A model generated the notes under the pieces. That model was not told where the DNA came from. It saw only the letters and a program-made list of their open reading frames with translations, and did no database searches. Made by a program: the position numbers and the translations under genes. Of a DNA stretch of 64,000 nucleotides, positions 1 through 9,996 are shown piece by piece. The stretch lies in the NCBI GenBank assembly GCA_963668585.1, contig OY764869.1, positions 2,852,001-2,916,000 on the forward strand. Reading direction: 5' to 3'. Each line of letters begins with the position of its first letter. The first letter of the stretch is position 1. This DNA is from Bin87 sp963668585 (lineage in GTDB: Bacteria; Chloroflexota; Dehalococcoidia; Lucifugimonadales; UBA3495).

Positions 1-926
1 TGAGCGGCGGCGATGTCAACGCCTCCGCATTCGCGCAGGTGGGTCACCACGTCCAGCAGCCTGTTTTTGCGTATCAGCAGGGAGACGGCGTACCAGTCTT
101 CCTCCTCCACGCTGAACACGCGAGCAACCGTTGGGCCCTGGATGCCGGCGATTTCGGGGCGCGCCAGGATCATGGCGCTGACGTCCTCGGGCGAGCGCCC
201 CTGGACGTTGGCGGTGATGCGGTAGTAGGGTTCCGCGCGGAGGTGGGCTTCCAGCATCTCGGTGAGGGACTGAGCCATCATCATTGCGTCGGGGTCATGC
301 AACAGCGCGGCCGGATTGGCGATCAAACAGGCCTGTGAAGTCAGGATTGTACCGCCCTCGAGCGTCTTGAGGCGGTTTTCGCGCAAGGTGGTGCCGGTGG
401 CCGACAGGTCAGCGATGAGGTCGGCGTAACCGGCGATGGGAGCGGCCTCCAGGGTGCCGCTGGCCGCGACCAGGGTGAAGTAGTTGATGCCGCGGTCAAA
501 CAGGTAGCGGCGCAACAGTCGCGGGTACTTGGTGGCAATTCGCAGTTGACGGCCGCGCGTGTGGAATTCCAGCGCCAGATCCGCGAGGTCGTCGATGGAG
601 GTGACGTCCAGCCAGGATTCGGGGACCGCCAGCACGTATTCGCAGCGCCCAAATTCCAGATCTTCCATCACGGCGACCACGGAGTCATCATCGTGCCGGT
701 ACTCCATGAGGCGGTCGAAGCCGGTGATGCCCATGTCGGCGCTGCCTTCCTCCACCTTGGTTGTGATGTCGGCGGTGCGCTGGAACAGAACATCGACACC
801 GGGAATCGCAGGGATCGAACCGGTGTAACGCCGGGAATTAGGGCGGTTGACCTTAACCCCACAGGATGCCAGGAACCGCATGGTGGGTTCGCCCAATTCG
901 CCGTCGCTTGGAATTACCAGTCTCAA
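1..926 (-). CDS. hisG: ATP phosphoribosyltransferase, long form (3' end cut by window)
   Basis: First step of histidine biosynthesis: ATP plus PRPP gives phosphoribosyl-ATP in the cytosol. I translated it by hand from a TTG start at 924-926, the only plausible start between the upstream stop (939-941) and the conserved N-terminus MRLVIPSDGELGEP. The HisG signature E160 AAP..GYADLIADLSATGTTL is present at about residues 160-181. The frame is open for about 308 codons to the window edge, so the C-terminal ACT-like regulatory domain is present (long form); only a few residues should be missing. It lies 12 bp after the HisZ-like gene, so they form a his pair. Family assignment is firm; the exact end is outside the window. 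Confidence 0.88.
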   Translation of the reverse strand, partial: MRLVIPSDGELGEPTMRFLASCGVKVNRPNSRRYTGSIPAIPGVDVLFQRTADITTKVEEGSADMGITGFDRLMEYRHDDDSVVAVMEDLEFGRCEYVLAVPESWLDVTSIDDLADLALEFHTRGRQLRIATKYPRLLRRYLFDRGINYFTLVAASGTLEAAPIAGYADLIADLSATGTTLRENRLKTLEGGTILTSQACLIANPAALLHDPDAMMMAQSLTEMLEAHLRAEPYYRITANVQGRSPEDVSAMILARPEIAGIQGPTVARVFSVEEEDWYAVSLLIRKNRLLDVVTHLRECGGVDIAAA

Positions 927-938
927 GAGGCCACCCGG

Positions 939-2354
939 TTACACGACAATTGTGCGCGAGTATTGTGCATCGGATCCGCCGTCGCCGACGTCCAAAACGG
1001 CGATGCCGCCCTGCTTGCGGATTTCAGCGGCGGCACGCAAGGCGGCCGCGCCGGCGTCCGGGGATTCCTGTCGGACCAGAACGACGTCGGGGCGTGTGTC
1101 CCCGGCGTCGGCGGGCGGCAGGGCGGAGAGCAGGGATTCGAGGGTGTACGCGAAACCAAGGGCGGGGACAATGTCCGGGCCGCCCAGCGCGCGCGCGAGG
1201 GCGTCATACCGGCCGCCGCCGCCGAGAATTGTTGCGCCGGGACCGTTGACCACGTCGAAGATGATGCCGTTGTAGTAGGCGATGCCGCGCGCCAGGGAGA
1301 AATCCAGCTCAAGGCGTCCGGCCACCGGCGGCGTTGTGCCGATGAGGCCGATCAGGTCCGCCAGGCGATTGCAGGCGGACACGTCGGCGCCGGCGGAGGA
1401 AACGACGTCACGAACCTGCTGCAGGGCCGACTCCGGGCTGCCATTGACCCGGGCCAGTTGACCGGCCAGCGCCAGACCGCGCTCGATGGTATCGGAAGCG
1501 TCGCCGCCGCGGAGTTTACGGAGCAGCCGATCAACGATCTCGTCAGGGGAGCGTCGCCCCAGCGGGGTTTCCGGCGAGGTGTTCCACTGCATGAAACCGG
1601 AGAGGACGGAGCGAGCCAGGGAATCGGGAAGGCCGGACACCGCGTCCGCCAAATTCACTTCGTCGCTTTGGAGCCCATTGCCGGCCACAATATGAAGTTC
1701 ATCGGCGCGCCGCAGGGCAGCAGCGAGATTGTCCCCGCCGCTGATGCGGTTCATGTTGGCGACGATGAACGCCCGCGCCCGTTCGGACAAACCGACGGTA
1801 TCGAGCACGCTGTCCAGCACGTCCAGATCGGCCAGGCGGATGCGGTACTCGGTGATTCCCAACTCGGACGGTATGTCGGCGGCGAGCGACAATAACTCGG
1901 CGTCGGCCAGGATGCTGGTGGATCCGATCAGTTCGGCGCCCACCTGGGTGAACTGGCCGCTGTTGTCCCCCGGTGGCGGATTGCCCAGATCATACCTGAA
2001 CACCGGGCCAGCGTATTGCCACCGAACCGTCTGTGCGGAGGGGGCGCCAACTGCGGTTTCCAGGTAATGACGCATGATCGCCGAGGTGAATTCAGGGCGC
2101 AGGCTCACCGAGTTTGAGCCCGGATCGCTGAACGAGTACATCTGCGACGCGAGATCTCCGCCGGATTTGCGCAAGAACAATTCGGTGGCTTCAAGGATCG
2201 GAACGTCGAGGCGTTGGTACCCATAACGGCCGATGGCGTCCGACAAACGGAATTCAACCGACCGGCGATGTCGGTAATCGGCATCTGAAGCGTCCCGCAT
2301 GCCGGGCAAACGGCGCACGGGATTGGGAATGACTGGAGCGGCCGGGGCAATCAT
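939..2354 (-). CDS. hisZ: ATP phosphoribosyltransferase regulatory subunit HisZ-like (HisRS paralogue)
   Basis: A class II aminoacyl-tRNA synthetase-fold protein of 471 aa. SLRPEFT (84-90) and ARGIAYYNG (about 355-363) match the histidyl-tRNA synthetase/HisZ family. The motif 2 region has FRYD but lacks the Arg-rich stretch of true HisRS, and motif 3 reads ALGFAYTLE rather than the GIER form, so HisZ is preferred over HisRS. It sits directly upstream of hisG. The partner hisG is the long form, which normally works without HisZ, so the role may differ from textbook HisZ. A TACAAT -10-like hexamer at 2363-2368 lies only 8 bp before the ATG and no ribosome binding site is visible, suggesting a leaderless mRNA. 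Alternative: a divergent HisRS. Confidence 0.72.
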   Translation of the reverse strand: MIAPAAPVIPNPVRRLPGMRDASDADYRHRRSVEFRLSDAIGRYGYQRLDVPILEATELFLRKSGGDLASQMYSFSDPGSNSVSLRPEFTSAIMRHYLETAVGAPSAQTVRWQYAGPVFRYDLGNPPPGDNSGQFTQVGAELIGSTSILADAELLSLAADIPSELGITEYRIRLADLDVLDSVLDTVGLSERARAFIVANMNRISGGDNLAAALRRADELHIVAGNGLQSDEVNLADAVSGLPDSLARSVLSGFMQWNTSPETPLGRRSPDEIVDRLLRKLRGGDASDTIERGLALAGQLARVNGSPESALQQVRDVVSSAGADVSACNRLADLIGLIGTTPPVAGRLELDFSLARGIAYYNGIIFDVVNGPGATILGGGGRYDALARALGGPDIVPALGFAYTLESLLSALPPADAGDTRPDVVLVRQESPDAGAAALRAAAEIRKQGGIAVLDVGDGGSDAQYSRTIVV

Positions 2355-2475
2355 CGGGGATTATTGTAACACCATTGCGCAGCCGTGGCGGCGCAGGGCG
2401 GCGGTCGCTGAGGGCCATTCGATTATTCTGGCAAAAGGTTGTCGCTGCTGCCAGGATCGATTCCCTGGTCACCGT

Positions 2476-2508
2476 CCGCTCGTCCTTCGACAGGCTCAGG
2501 ATGAGCGG
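2476..2508. repeat. dispersed palindrome CCGCTC...GAGCGG, copy 1
   Basis: Imperfect inverted repeat with outer arms CCGCTC/GAGCGG and inner arms TCCT/AGGA around a TTCGACAGGCTC core. Read in one frame it would give the peptide RPLVLRQAQDER, which recurs at copy 4 (62405-62448) and marks a repeat, not a gene. It lies in the 387 bp gap 2355-2741 between hisZ and the SDR gene. The rest of that gap (2509-2741) shows no credible gene; it contains another GAGCGGACTG stretch (about 2563-2572) and a diverged tail that resembles the sequence after copy 2. Confidence 0.7.
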
Positions 2509-2741
2509 GCTACCGGGTTAATCGTCAAGACAGGATGAACGGACCGCCGAGGCTCACCGCGAGCGGACTGAGTGAAGATCACCATGAGGGGACTGCCTAC
2601 CCTGGCACTGACAATCGAAAGATCCGGGGCGGCCACTCTGGCGCTGGCCTCGCGCGGATCGCACGCTCTCGGGCCTGGCGCGTCCGGCACAACCCGTGTG
2701 GACGGGATGTTGGGGTTTGGGTGGAATTGGCGGCCGCAGGG

Positions 2742-3524
2742 TCAGGGGTGAGCGTTGGAGCCGCCGTCGATGTACACCGGTTGTCCGCTGGGGTAGTCGC
2801 AGTGCGGTGAACACAGATACACCAGCATAGCGGCCAGATCGCGGGGATGGCCCTTGCGACGCATCGGCGTGTAGCGCACCAGCAGTTCCTCGCGCTGGGT
2901 TTCCAAGGGAATGTCCTCAGCGGTTGACCAGCCAGACCCGATGGCATTAACGCGAATTTCGCTGCGTCCCCATTCAACCGCCAGGGATCGGGTGAGTGAA
3001 AGGACGGCAGCCTGGGTCGCGCTGTAGGCGGCGCAGTTGATGACGGCGCGTTCGGCGAGGTTGGAAATCATGTTGGCGATGCGGCCATACTTTTGCGTCA
3101 ACATTCGCTGGCCCACTGCCTGGCTCAACATGAAGGTTGCCCGAACATTCCGCGCGTGCAGTTCGTCCCATTCGTCGAGGGTGACCTCGGCGGCGGGCTT
3201 GGCGAAGAAACTGCGGGTGTCGTTGACCAGGATGTCCACCCGGCGATGATGCGCATCGCACGCGGCGATCACATCGGCGGCGGAGGTGGGCGTGTCCCAC
3301 CGACCGACGTGTCCATGCACTTCCGCGCCGGACACCGCCGAAACTGCGTTGCGGATGGCATCGACGGCGTGGGCGTGGCGAGCCACCGCGAATACGTCTG
3401 CGCCCGCTTCCGCGAGAGCCGCAGCCAGGTGCGCCGTTTCGTCGCCGCCCGCAGATGCGACGATGGCCGTGTGTCCCCCCAGGCTGTATTCGGCGGGGAG
3501 GTAGGAAGGTGTAACGGTTGCCAC
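2742..3524 (-). CDS. short-chain dehydrogenase/reductase family protein, degenerate active site
   Basis: Rossmann-fold SDR of 260 aa, starting at GTG with an AAGGATCT ribosome binding site. Several SDR hallmarks are altered: the glycine-rich cofactor loop TGxxxGxG is SAGGDET (24-30), NNAG is NDTRS (101-105), and the catalytic pair is Y167-Q171 instead of Tyr-xxx-Lys, although Ser154 is kept at the correct spacing. The C-terminal IDGG motif is present. The protein is full length and undisrupted. It lies 28 bp downstream of a canonical SDR gene in the same orientation. Whether it is an active dehydrogenase, a binding protein or a partner of its neighbour cannot be told from sequence. Confidence 0.8.
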   Translation of the reverse strand: MATVTPSYLPAEYSLGGHTAIVASAGGDETAHLAAALAEAGADVFAVARHAHAVDAIRNAVSAVSGAEVHGHVGRWDTPTSAADVIAACDAHHRRVDILVNDTRSFFAKPAAEVTLDEWDELHARNVRATFMLSQAVGQRMLTQKYGRIANMISNLAERAVINCAAYSATQAAVLSLTRSLAVEWGRSEIRVNAIGSGWSTAEDIPLETQREELLVRYTPMRRKGHPRDLAAMLVYLCSPHCDYPSGQPVYIDGGSNAHP

Positions 3525-3552
3525 GGGAGTTAGATCCTTTCGTCAGCGCGGT

Positions 3553-4362
3553 TTATGGTTCCAGGGCGGCGACCGGCGCGTGGCCGGTGGGAGCGATGCC
3601 GGATGCGAGTCCGGCCCCGTCCAGGATGAACATTTCGCCGGACATGTAATCGGAGGCATCGGATGAGAGGAACACCGCGATGGGTCCCAGGTCTTCCGGT
3701 TTGCCAAGTTTGCCGGTGGGGAGGAAGTCTCCGGACTGGGGCAGCGTGCGATTGATCTCGGCGCTGGGGTCGATGGTGGGGATGAACCCTGGGACTATGC
3801 TGTTGGCCGTGATGCCGTAACGGGCGAGGCTGAACGAGAGGACCCGGGTGAGTTGGATGACGCCGCCCTTGGAGGTGCAGTACATGTAGATGTCCCGACC
3901 GCCGCGCAACCCGAACCCGGAGGCAACGTTGACGATCTTGCCCTTTCCAGCGTCCGCCATGGGCTTGGCGGCGGCGCGGGCGCAATAGAAAGCGCCGTTC
4001 AGGTTGACCGACATGGCGGATTCCCAATCGTCGTCGGTGATTTCCCAGATGGGTTTGAGGACGTTGTCGGCCACCATCGCGGCGTTGTTGATGAGCACGT
4101 CGATGCGGCCGAAATGGTCGAGTGCAGCTTCGATCAGTGCATCGGCATCGGCGGACTGGGACACGTCGGTGGGCACGGCGATGGCATCCTGACCCGCCGC
4201 GATGACCTCGTCGCGGGCGGCCTCGATGGGTCCGGGACGGCGGCCGGCAATCGCAAGGTTGGCGCCGGAACGGGTGAGGGCGCGGACCATTTCAAGCCCG
4301 AGGCCGGTTCCACCGCCGGTGATGACAACCACTTTGCCGTCCAGATAAAGGTTTTCAAGCAT
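3553..4362 (-). CDS. SDR family NAD(P)-dependent oxidoreductase
   Basis: Classical SDR of 269 aa with an intact cofactor loop TGGGTGLG (15-22), NNAA (92-95) and catalytic Ser148, Tyr161 and Lys165 (YCTSK). Substrate unknown; the family oxidises or reduces alcohols and ketones in the cytosol. Its ATG overlaps the stop of the upstream birA gene by 8 bp, so translation is probably coupled, and a second, degenerate SDR follows 28 bp downstream. The last 25 or so residues are an extra tail beyond the usual SDR end. Confidence 0.9.
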   Translation of the reverse strand: MLENLYLDGKVVVITGGGTGLGLEMVRALTRSGANLAIAGRRPGPIEAARDEVIAAGQDAIAVPTDVSQSADADALIEAALDHFGRIDVLINNAAMVADNVLKPIWEITDDDWESAMSVNLNGAFYCARAAAKPMADAGKGKIVNVASGFGLRGGRDIYMYCTSKGGVIQLTRVLSFSLARYGITANSIVPGFIPTIDPSAEINRTLPQSGDFLPTGKLGKPEDLGPIAVFLSSDASDYMSGEMFILDGAGLASGIAPTGHAPVAALEP

Positions 4363-5158
4363 TGGGCACGGGTTCTCCTTGCGCTGGCCGAAGGGTAATG
4401 TCTCCGGCGGTCAGGGTCAACAATCGGCCGTCATCCGTGCGGAGCAGGAGGTTGCCGGTGTCGTCGATATCCTCCGCGATACCGGTGTTGCTCTCACCAT
4501 GGTGGCTGACCACGACACGCTGACCGATGGTGTCCAACCACCGCCGCCATTCCGGAATGGGCGAGCGTCGCCGCTTTATGTCCAGGTACAGGGCATCCAT
4601 GTTCTGCAGGATGCGGCGGAGCAACTCGGAGCGGTCGATGTCGGACTCCGCCAGTTGGTTCAGACTGGTGGCGGTGGCAGCGATTTCCGTGTCGGCCGAA
4701 ACGTCCAATGCGACGTTGATTCCGATGCCCACGATGGCGTATTCGATCTTTGAACCGGACGAAGCGCTCTCCGCCAGAATGCCGGCGACCTTTCTCCGGT
4801 CAAACATAATGTCGTTGGGCCACTTGATGGTGGGTTGCAGTCCGCACACCTGACGGATGGACCTGGCCACGGCGACGCCCGACATGGGGTTCAGCAGCGC
4901 CAGCGCGTCGGCGTCAGGGCGGAACAGCACGGAGAAATAGAGGTTGCCCGCATCGGACACCCAACGGCGGCCCAGGCGTCCCCGGCTGGCGGTTTGCGTT
5001 TCCGCGACAACGACGGCGCCTTCGTCAGCGCCCTGATTGGCCCAGTCCGCCGCATCGTCCATGGTGGAACCGGTGGATTGGTGGTACCGGACGGATCGCC
5101 CGATGATGGCCGTGTAGAGGCCGGTTCGGATCATTTGGGCGACGGTGGAGGGAGGCAT
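4355..5158 (-). CDS. birA: biotin--[acetyl-CoA-carboxylase] ligase, monofunctional
   Basis: Attaches biotin to the carboxyl carrier protein through biotinyl-AMP. The 267 aa protein shows the adenylate-binding loop SRGRLGRRW (58-66), KWPND (112-116) and KVAGIL (123-128), then a small C-terminal SH3-like domain. There is no N-terminal helix-turn-helix, so this is the ligase-only type and not the BirA repressor. It overlaps the downstream SDR gene by 8 bp and lies about 100 bp after glyS, whose intervening gap shows nothing recognisable. Confidence 0.93.
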   Translation of the reverse strand: MPPSTVAQMIRTGLYTAIIGRSVRYHQSTGSTMDDAADWANQGADEGAVVVAETQTASRGRLGRRWVSDAGNLYFSVLFRPDADALALLNPMSGVAVARSIRQVCGLQPTIKWPNDIMFDRRKVAGILAESASSGSKIEYAIVGIGINVALDVSADTEIAATATSLNQLAESDIDRSELLRRILQNMDALYLDIKRRRSPIPEWRRWLDTIGQRVVVSHHGESNTGIAEDIDDTGNLLLRTDDGRLLTLTAGDITLRPAQGEPVPNA

Positions 5159-5261
5159 GGGCGCAGTCAGTCAGGCTCGCCGGGTCTGTGGAATCGACGG
5201 AAGCGCGACGGCGTCAAAGGTCGGGGCTTTGGAGCCTGCCGAAACTCGGGCGGCACGTGCC

Positions 5262-6581
<1,320 letters not shown>

Positions 6582-6611
6582 CGTGTTCCTCGAGGGCGAA
6601 TTGGGATTGAA

Positions 6612-8693
6612 TTATGTTACCACAGGGGCAGGTTCCGCCTCTCCGGGGAGTTGGCGGCGGACGGCGTCAGCGAGGCTTTCGGCGGCCAAATCGTCAAGCT
6701 GGATATAGCGGGCGGCCATGGCGTCAGCGATGCCGCGGGCGAGTTCGAGCTTGATAAAGTCCTGTTCGGTGTCGACGACTACGCCGGGTATTTTGGCTTC
6801 GGCTATCATGCGGGCCAGGTTTTGCACCTCGTCCGCGGACGTCAGGAATTGGGCCGATTGTTCGCCCGCCAGCGTGACGTTGGCGCGCCCGTCGGACAGC
6901 AGTACCAGGAGCGGAAGCACGTCCCGGTCTTTCAGGCGTTCCGTCTCCAGGGTTTCCATGGCCAGGTACAGCGCGCGCGCCAGCGGAGTCCTCCCGCCGG
7001 TGGGCATTTCTTGCAGGCACCACTGGGCCATTTCGACGCTGCCCGTGGGCGGCAGGAGCAGGTCGGCGCCAGTGCCGCGAAAAGCGATCAGGCCGACGCG
7101 GTCCCGTCGCTGGTATGCGTCCAGCAGCAGCGACATCACCGCGCCCTTGACGGCCACCATGCGCCGCTGGGCGCCCATGGAACCGCTGGCGTCAACGACG
7201 AAAAGGATCAGCGAACCGGTGTGGGTCTCACGCACTTTTTCGCGGATATCCCACGGTTCAATCAGGAGGGCGGAGGCGTCAGGAGCGGCGGATTCGCGGC
7301 GCGACTGTTGCAGAGGGGCCGCCGCGCGGAGGGTCGCGTCGAGCGCCAGGTCTTTGGCGGGTCCATCGGGCACCTTGGCTCCGACGTAGCGGCCGGCCGA
7401 TGTGCCGCTGACGGTGGTGGCGCGGCGGCCGGATGAACGCCGTGCCCGGCGGTCGGGAGGCTGCACCTGCAGATTCTGGACGGCGTAGGGGTCGCCTACC
7501 TCGAACCATTCGTCGCCGGGGGCGGCATCGGCGGCGTCCTCGGGTTCATTTTCTTCTTCAGGAGGTTCGGGTTCTCTATCGCTATCGGCGTCGTTTCGGT
7601 CGTCGCCGGAGGAATCCTGTCCGTCCGACGGTTCCCGGTCGCGCTGCTGATTCTGGAAGTCCTCCAGCATATTGTCCAATTGCTCGGTGACCAGATGGGG
7701 TTGCTGGAAAGGCTGCCGGCGCTGGCGATGCAGCAGCGCCATCAGGGCGGCTTCTCGCACGTCGTCGACATCAACCACCGTCCGACCCTCGTAGGCGGCA
7801 ATGGTGCTGGCGGTCTTGTACATCACGATGTCGCCGCGCAGGCCGTCCACCTGGTACTCTGCGCAGATATCGGTGATGAGTTCCAGAATGTCGTCGGGAA
7901 CTATCACATCCGGGAGCAGGCGCTGGCTGCTCAACAGTCGGTCCCGTTCCGCCTGTTCCGCTTCTGACCACGTGTCCATGAATTCGAAGGGAGCGGATTC
8001 GAAGGCCATGCGGCGGCGCACAACCTCGCGGCGTTCCACGGGTTCGAACACTCCGTCGACCTCCACGGCGAGCCCGAAGCGGTCAAGCAGTTGGGGGCGC
8101 AGATCGCCTTCTTCGGGGTTCATGGTGCCGACCAGCATGAATTCCGCGTCGTGGCTGACGGATATCCCCTCCCGCTCCACGTAGTTGCGGCCCATGGCGG
8201 CGGCGTCGAGCAGGACATCGACCAGGTGGTCGTTCAGCAGGTTGACCTCGTCAATGTACAGAATTCCCCGGTGGGCGGACGCAATCAGACCCGGTTCGAA
8301 GTTCTTTTCTCCGGACTTGATTGCCTGTTCGATGTCTAGGGAACCCACCAGGCGGTCCTCGGTTGCGCCCACCGGCAGGTCAACGATCCTGACCTGTCGC
8401 GCGGACGGGCCGGAGGATCGGCCGGCCTGCTGGCACCACTGGCATACATCCTGGGGATTGCCGGGTTGGCAGCTATAAGCGCAGCCCGGCACCACCGGGA
8501 CTTGGGGCAGCAGCGCGGCCAACGAACGGACCGCGGTGCTCTTCGCCGTGCCTTTCTTGCCGCGAACCAGCACCCCGCCGATGCGCGGGTTGATGGCGTT
8601 CAGCAGCAACGCGCGTTTCATTGGGGTCTGGCCAACGATTGCCGTGAACGGGAATCGTGGTTCTCGTGTGGCGTTGGGTTGTGTCATCAGCAA
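6612..8693 (-). CDS. ChlI-ChlD fusion AAA+/VWA subunit of cobalt (magnesium) chelatase
   Basis: Motor subunit that would drive metal insertion by CobN. The 693 aa chain joins a ChlI-type AAA+ ATPase (Walker A GKKGTAKS 45-52, Walker B LYIDE near 147, four Cys at 71, 75, 84, 87) to a Pro/Glu/Asp-rich linker (about 335-400) and a ChlD-type von Willebrand A domain with MIDAS DASGSMG at 501-507. Aerobic cobaltochelatase normally uses CobS and CobT; here this single protein stands in the same operon as cobN, so it is inferred to replace both. It starts 4 bp after cbtA. Magnesium chelation is an alternative, but no bch/chl genes are in the window. Confidence 0.88.
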   Translation of the reverse strand: MLMTQPNATREPRFPFTAIVGQTPMKRALLLNAINPRIGGVLVRGKKGTAKSTAVRSLAALLPQVPVVPGCAYSCQPGNPQDVCQWCQQAGRSSGPSARQVRIVDLPVGATEDRLVGSLDIEQAIKSGEKNFEPGLIASAHRGILYIDEVNLLNDHLVDVLLDAAAMGRNYVEREGISVSHDAEFMLVGTMNPEEGDLRPQLLDRFGLAVEVDGVFEPVERREVVRRRMAFESAPFEFMDTWSEAEQAERDRLLSSQRLLPDVIVPDDILELITDICAEYQVDGLRGDIVMYKTASTIAAYEGRTVVDVDDVREAALMALLHRQRRQPFQQPHLVTEQLDNMLEDFQNQQRDREPSDGQDSSGDDRNDADSDREPEPPEEENEPEDAADAAPGDEWFEVGDPYAVQNLQVQPPDRRARRSSGRRATTVSGTSAGRYVGAKVPDGPAKDLALDATLRAAAPLQQSRRESAAPDASALLIEPWDIREKVRETHTGSLILFVVDASGSMGAQRRMVAVKGAVMSLLLDAYQRRDRVGLIAFRGTGADLLLPPTGSVEMAQWCLQEMPTGGRTPLARALYLAMETLETERLKDRDVLPLLVLLSDGRANVTLAGEQSAQFLTSADEVQNLARMIAEAKIPGVVVDTEQDFIKLELARGIADAMAARYIQLDDLAAESLADAVRRQLPGEAEPAPVVT

Positions 8694-8697
8694 ATGG

Positions 8698-9462
8698 TCA
8701 GCGTGCGGCTACGGGCGATTGCGGGTAGGCATGGATGTCGCGCTCCCGGTAGATTCGGTATCCGACTGTGGCGAAGGCCAGGCCCATCCAGAGCAGGAAA
8801 TGCCCGCCGGCGGTGAAGGTGCGGAACATGATGGTAAGTTCGGGCGGCAGCCAATCCGGGGCGGCGTCCCGAACGCCGGGGATTGCGAATGCCAACACGA
8901 GGGCGACCACCGCGTAAGCGGCGCCGATTCCGGCGTAGCGCATCCATCTTCCCGAACCTGTCGATGACCGGTTCACGATCCCCACCCCAAATGCGACCAG
9001 AACGACAGAGACGGTGGACAAGGCGATGAACAGGAATTGGAAGCCCTGCCGCGCGAGCAATGAGCCTTCGTCGCCGATGCCGGGCGGGTTCAGGGGAAAT
9101 TTTATCTGCGTGTACATCGACACGCCCCAGAAGCCGAGCAGGCCAGCCACGGCTGCCCACGCCCACGGACTCCATCCGGGGGTCGCATTCCGCATCAGGT
9201 GGAACAATCCGGTGAAGAGTGCGCCGTAGAGGATACCCACCACCGCGAGGCCTACGGTCATACCAATGCGCTGCGCGCCCAGGGAGGTTGCGAACGACAG
9301 GGGCAACGGATCGTCGTCGGATTCTCCGGCCGCGATTGCCGCCTTCCCTTCGAGATCAATGGCCCATTCCATCACGGGAACATTGAAAATGTTCATGTAG
9401 CCAGCGACCAGGAGGCCGATGATTGCGCCCATGATCAGGGCGGTGGGAAGGATGCGCGTCAT
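8698..9462 (-). CDS. cbtA: CbtA family predicted cobalt transporter, membrane subunit
   Basis: 254 aa integral membrane protein with about six hydrophobic segments, starting LPTALIMGAIIGLLVAGYMNIF. The family is predicted, largely from B12-riboswitch association, to form a cobalt uptake system with the small His-rich CbtB. Here cbtB lies upstream on the same strand and the whole operon is under a cobalamin riboswitch, which supports the assignment. The ATG has a GGAG ribosome binding site 7 bp upstream. Transport itself is inferred from family and context. Confidence 0.85.
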   Translation of the reverse strand: MTRILPTALIMGAIIGLLVAGYMNIFNVPVMEWAIDLEGKAAIAAGESDDDPLPLSFATSLGAQRIGMTVGLAVVGILYGALFTGLFHLMRNATPGWSPWAWAAVAGLLGFWGVSMYTQIKFPLNPPGIGDEGSLLARQGFQFLFIALSTVSVVLVAFGVGIVNRSSTGSGRWMRYAGIGAAYAVVALVLAFAIPGVRDAAPDWLPPELTIMFRTFTAGGHFLLWMGLAFATVGYRIYRERDIHAYPQSPVAAR

Positions 9463-9641
9463 AATTGAACTCCGGTGAACTTCTGGCTGAACGGGTTCGT
9501 CGGCTCCGCGAACGGCAGCCTCGTTGAAAACGGCTAAACCAGCCAGGCAGGTTCACAGCGCACTCCTCCCGACACTCGACAGAGCGTCCGCGCGGCGAAA
9601 CTCGCCAGTGCCGAGCCGAAGTTTACCTCGACTCAACAGCA

Positions 9642-9673
9642 ATCGGCCCGACGCAACGAAACGTCGGGCCGAT
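9642..9673 (-). terminator. perfect 12-bp hairpin between cbtB and cbtA
   Basis: ATCGGCCCGACG (9642-9653) pairs perfectly with CGTCGGGCCGAT (9662-9673) around an 8-nt loop. It lies just after the cbtB stop in the 218 bp cbtB-cbtA gap. No U-run follows on the minus strand, so it is more likely an mRNA-stabilising or processing hairpin, or a partial terminator, than a full intrinsic terminator. Nothing else is recognised in the gap. Confidence 0.6.
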
Positions 9674-9680
9674 GGAAAGC

Positions 9681-9881
9681 CTAGTGGCACATGAAGGCGA
9701 CGTGGCGGGCGTGGTGGAAGAACTCGTGCACGGTGTTGAGCACGGCCGGGGAACCCGCGGCGGCGGCGTGGACTCCACCATCGACGTAACCCACCAGGTA
9801 CAGGGCCATGGCGCCCAGGACGAGCCAGGGGGCCCAGGCGGCGGTGTTGGTCGTGGAAAGGAAGCGGTTGACGATACCCAT
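9681..9881 (-). CDS. cbtB: CbtB family predicted cobalt transporter, His-rich small subunit
   Basis: 66 aa protein with one membrane segment (WAPWLVLGAMALYLVGYV) and a C-terminal metal-binding tail with several His and one Cys (HEFFHHARH...MCH), the hallmark of CbtB. It is thought to deliver or capture cobalt for CbtA. The ATG follows a GAGGAG ribosome binding site. The gene sits between the ChuX-like gene and cbtA in the riboswitch-controlled operon. Confidence 0.88.
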   Translation of the reverse strand: MGIVNRFLSTTNTAAWAPWLVLGAMALYLVGYVDGGVHAAAAGSPAVLNTVHEFFHHARHVAFMCH

Positions 9882-9996
9882 GTTTTCACTCCTCTTGTCT
9901 CGATGGACGATTCAGCGTCGCATCAGTGGTTGGCATTTTAGTACCTTACCGCCGGATGCACAATACCGGCAGTCCGACAATATCAGGGAAGGTTGG

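Noticed and set aside
546..1895. 449-aa open frame on the plus strand opposite hisG/hisZ
   Set aside because: High-GC antisense shadow; low-complexity composition and no recognisable fold, while the minus strand encodes HisG and HisZ.
2299..2538. 79-aa ORF containing RPLVLRQAQDER
   Set aside because: The peptide comes from the dispersed palindrome and recurs in the gap near 62.4 kb; not a gene.
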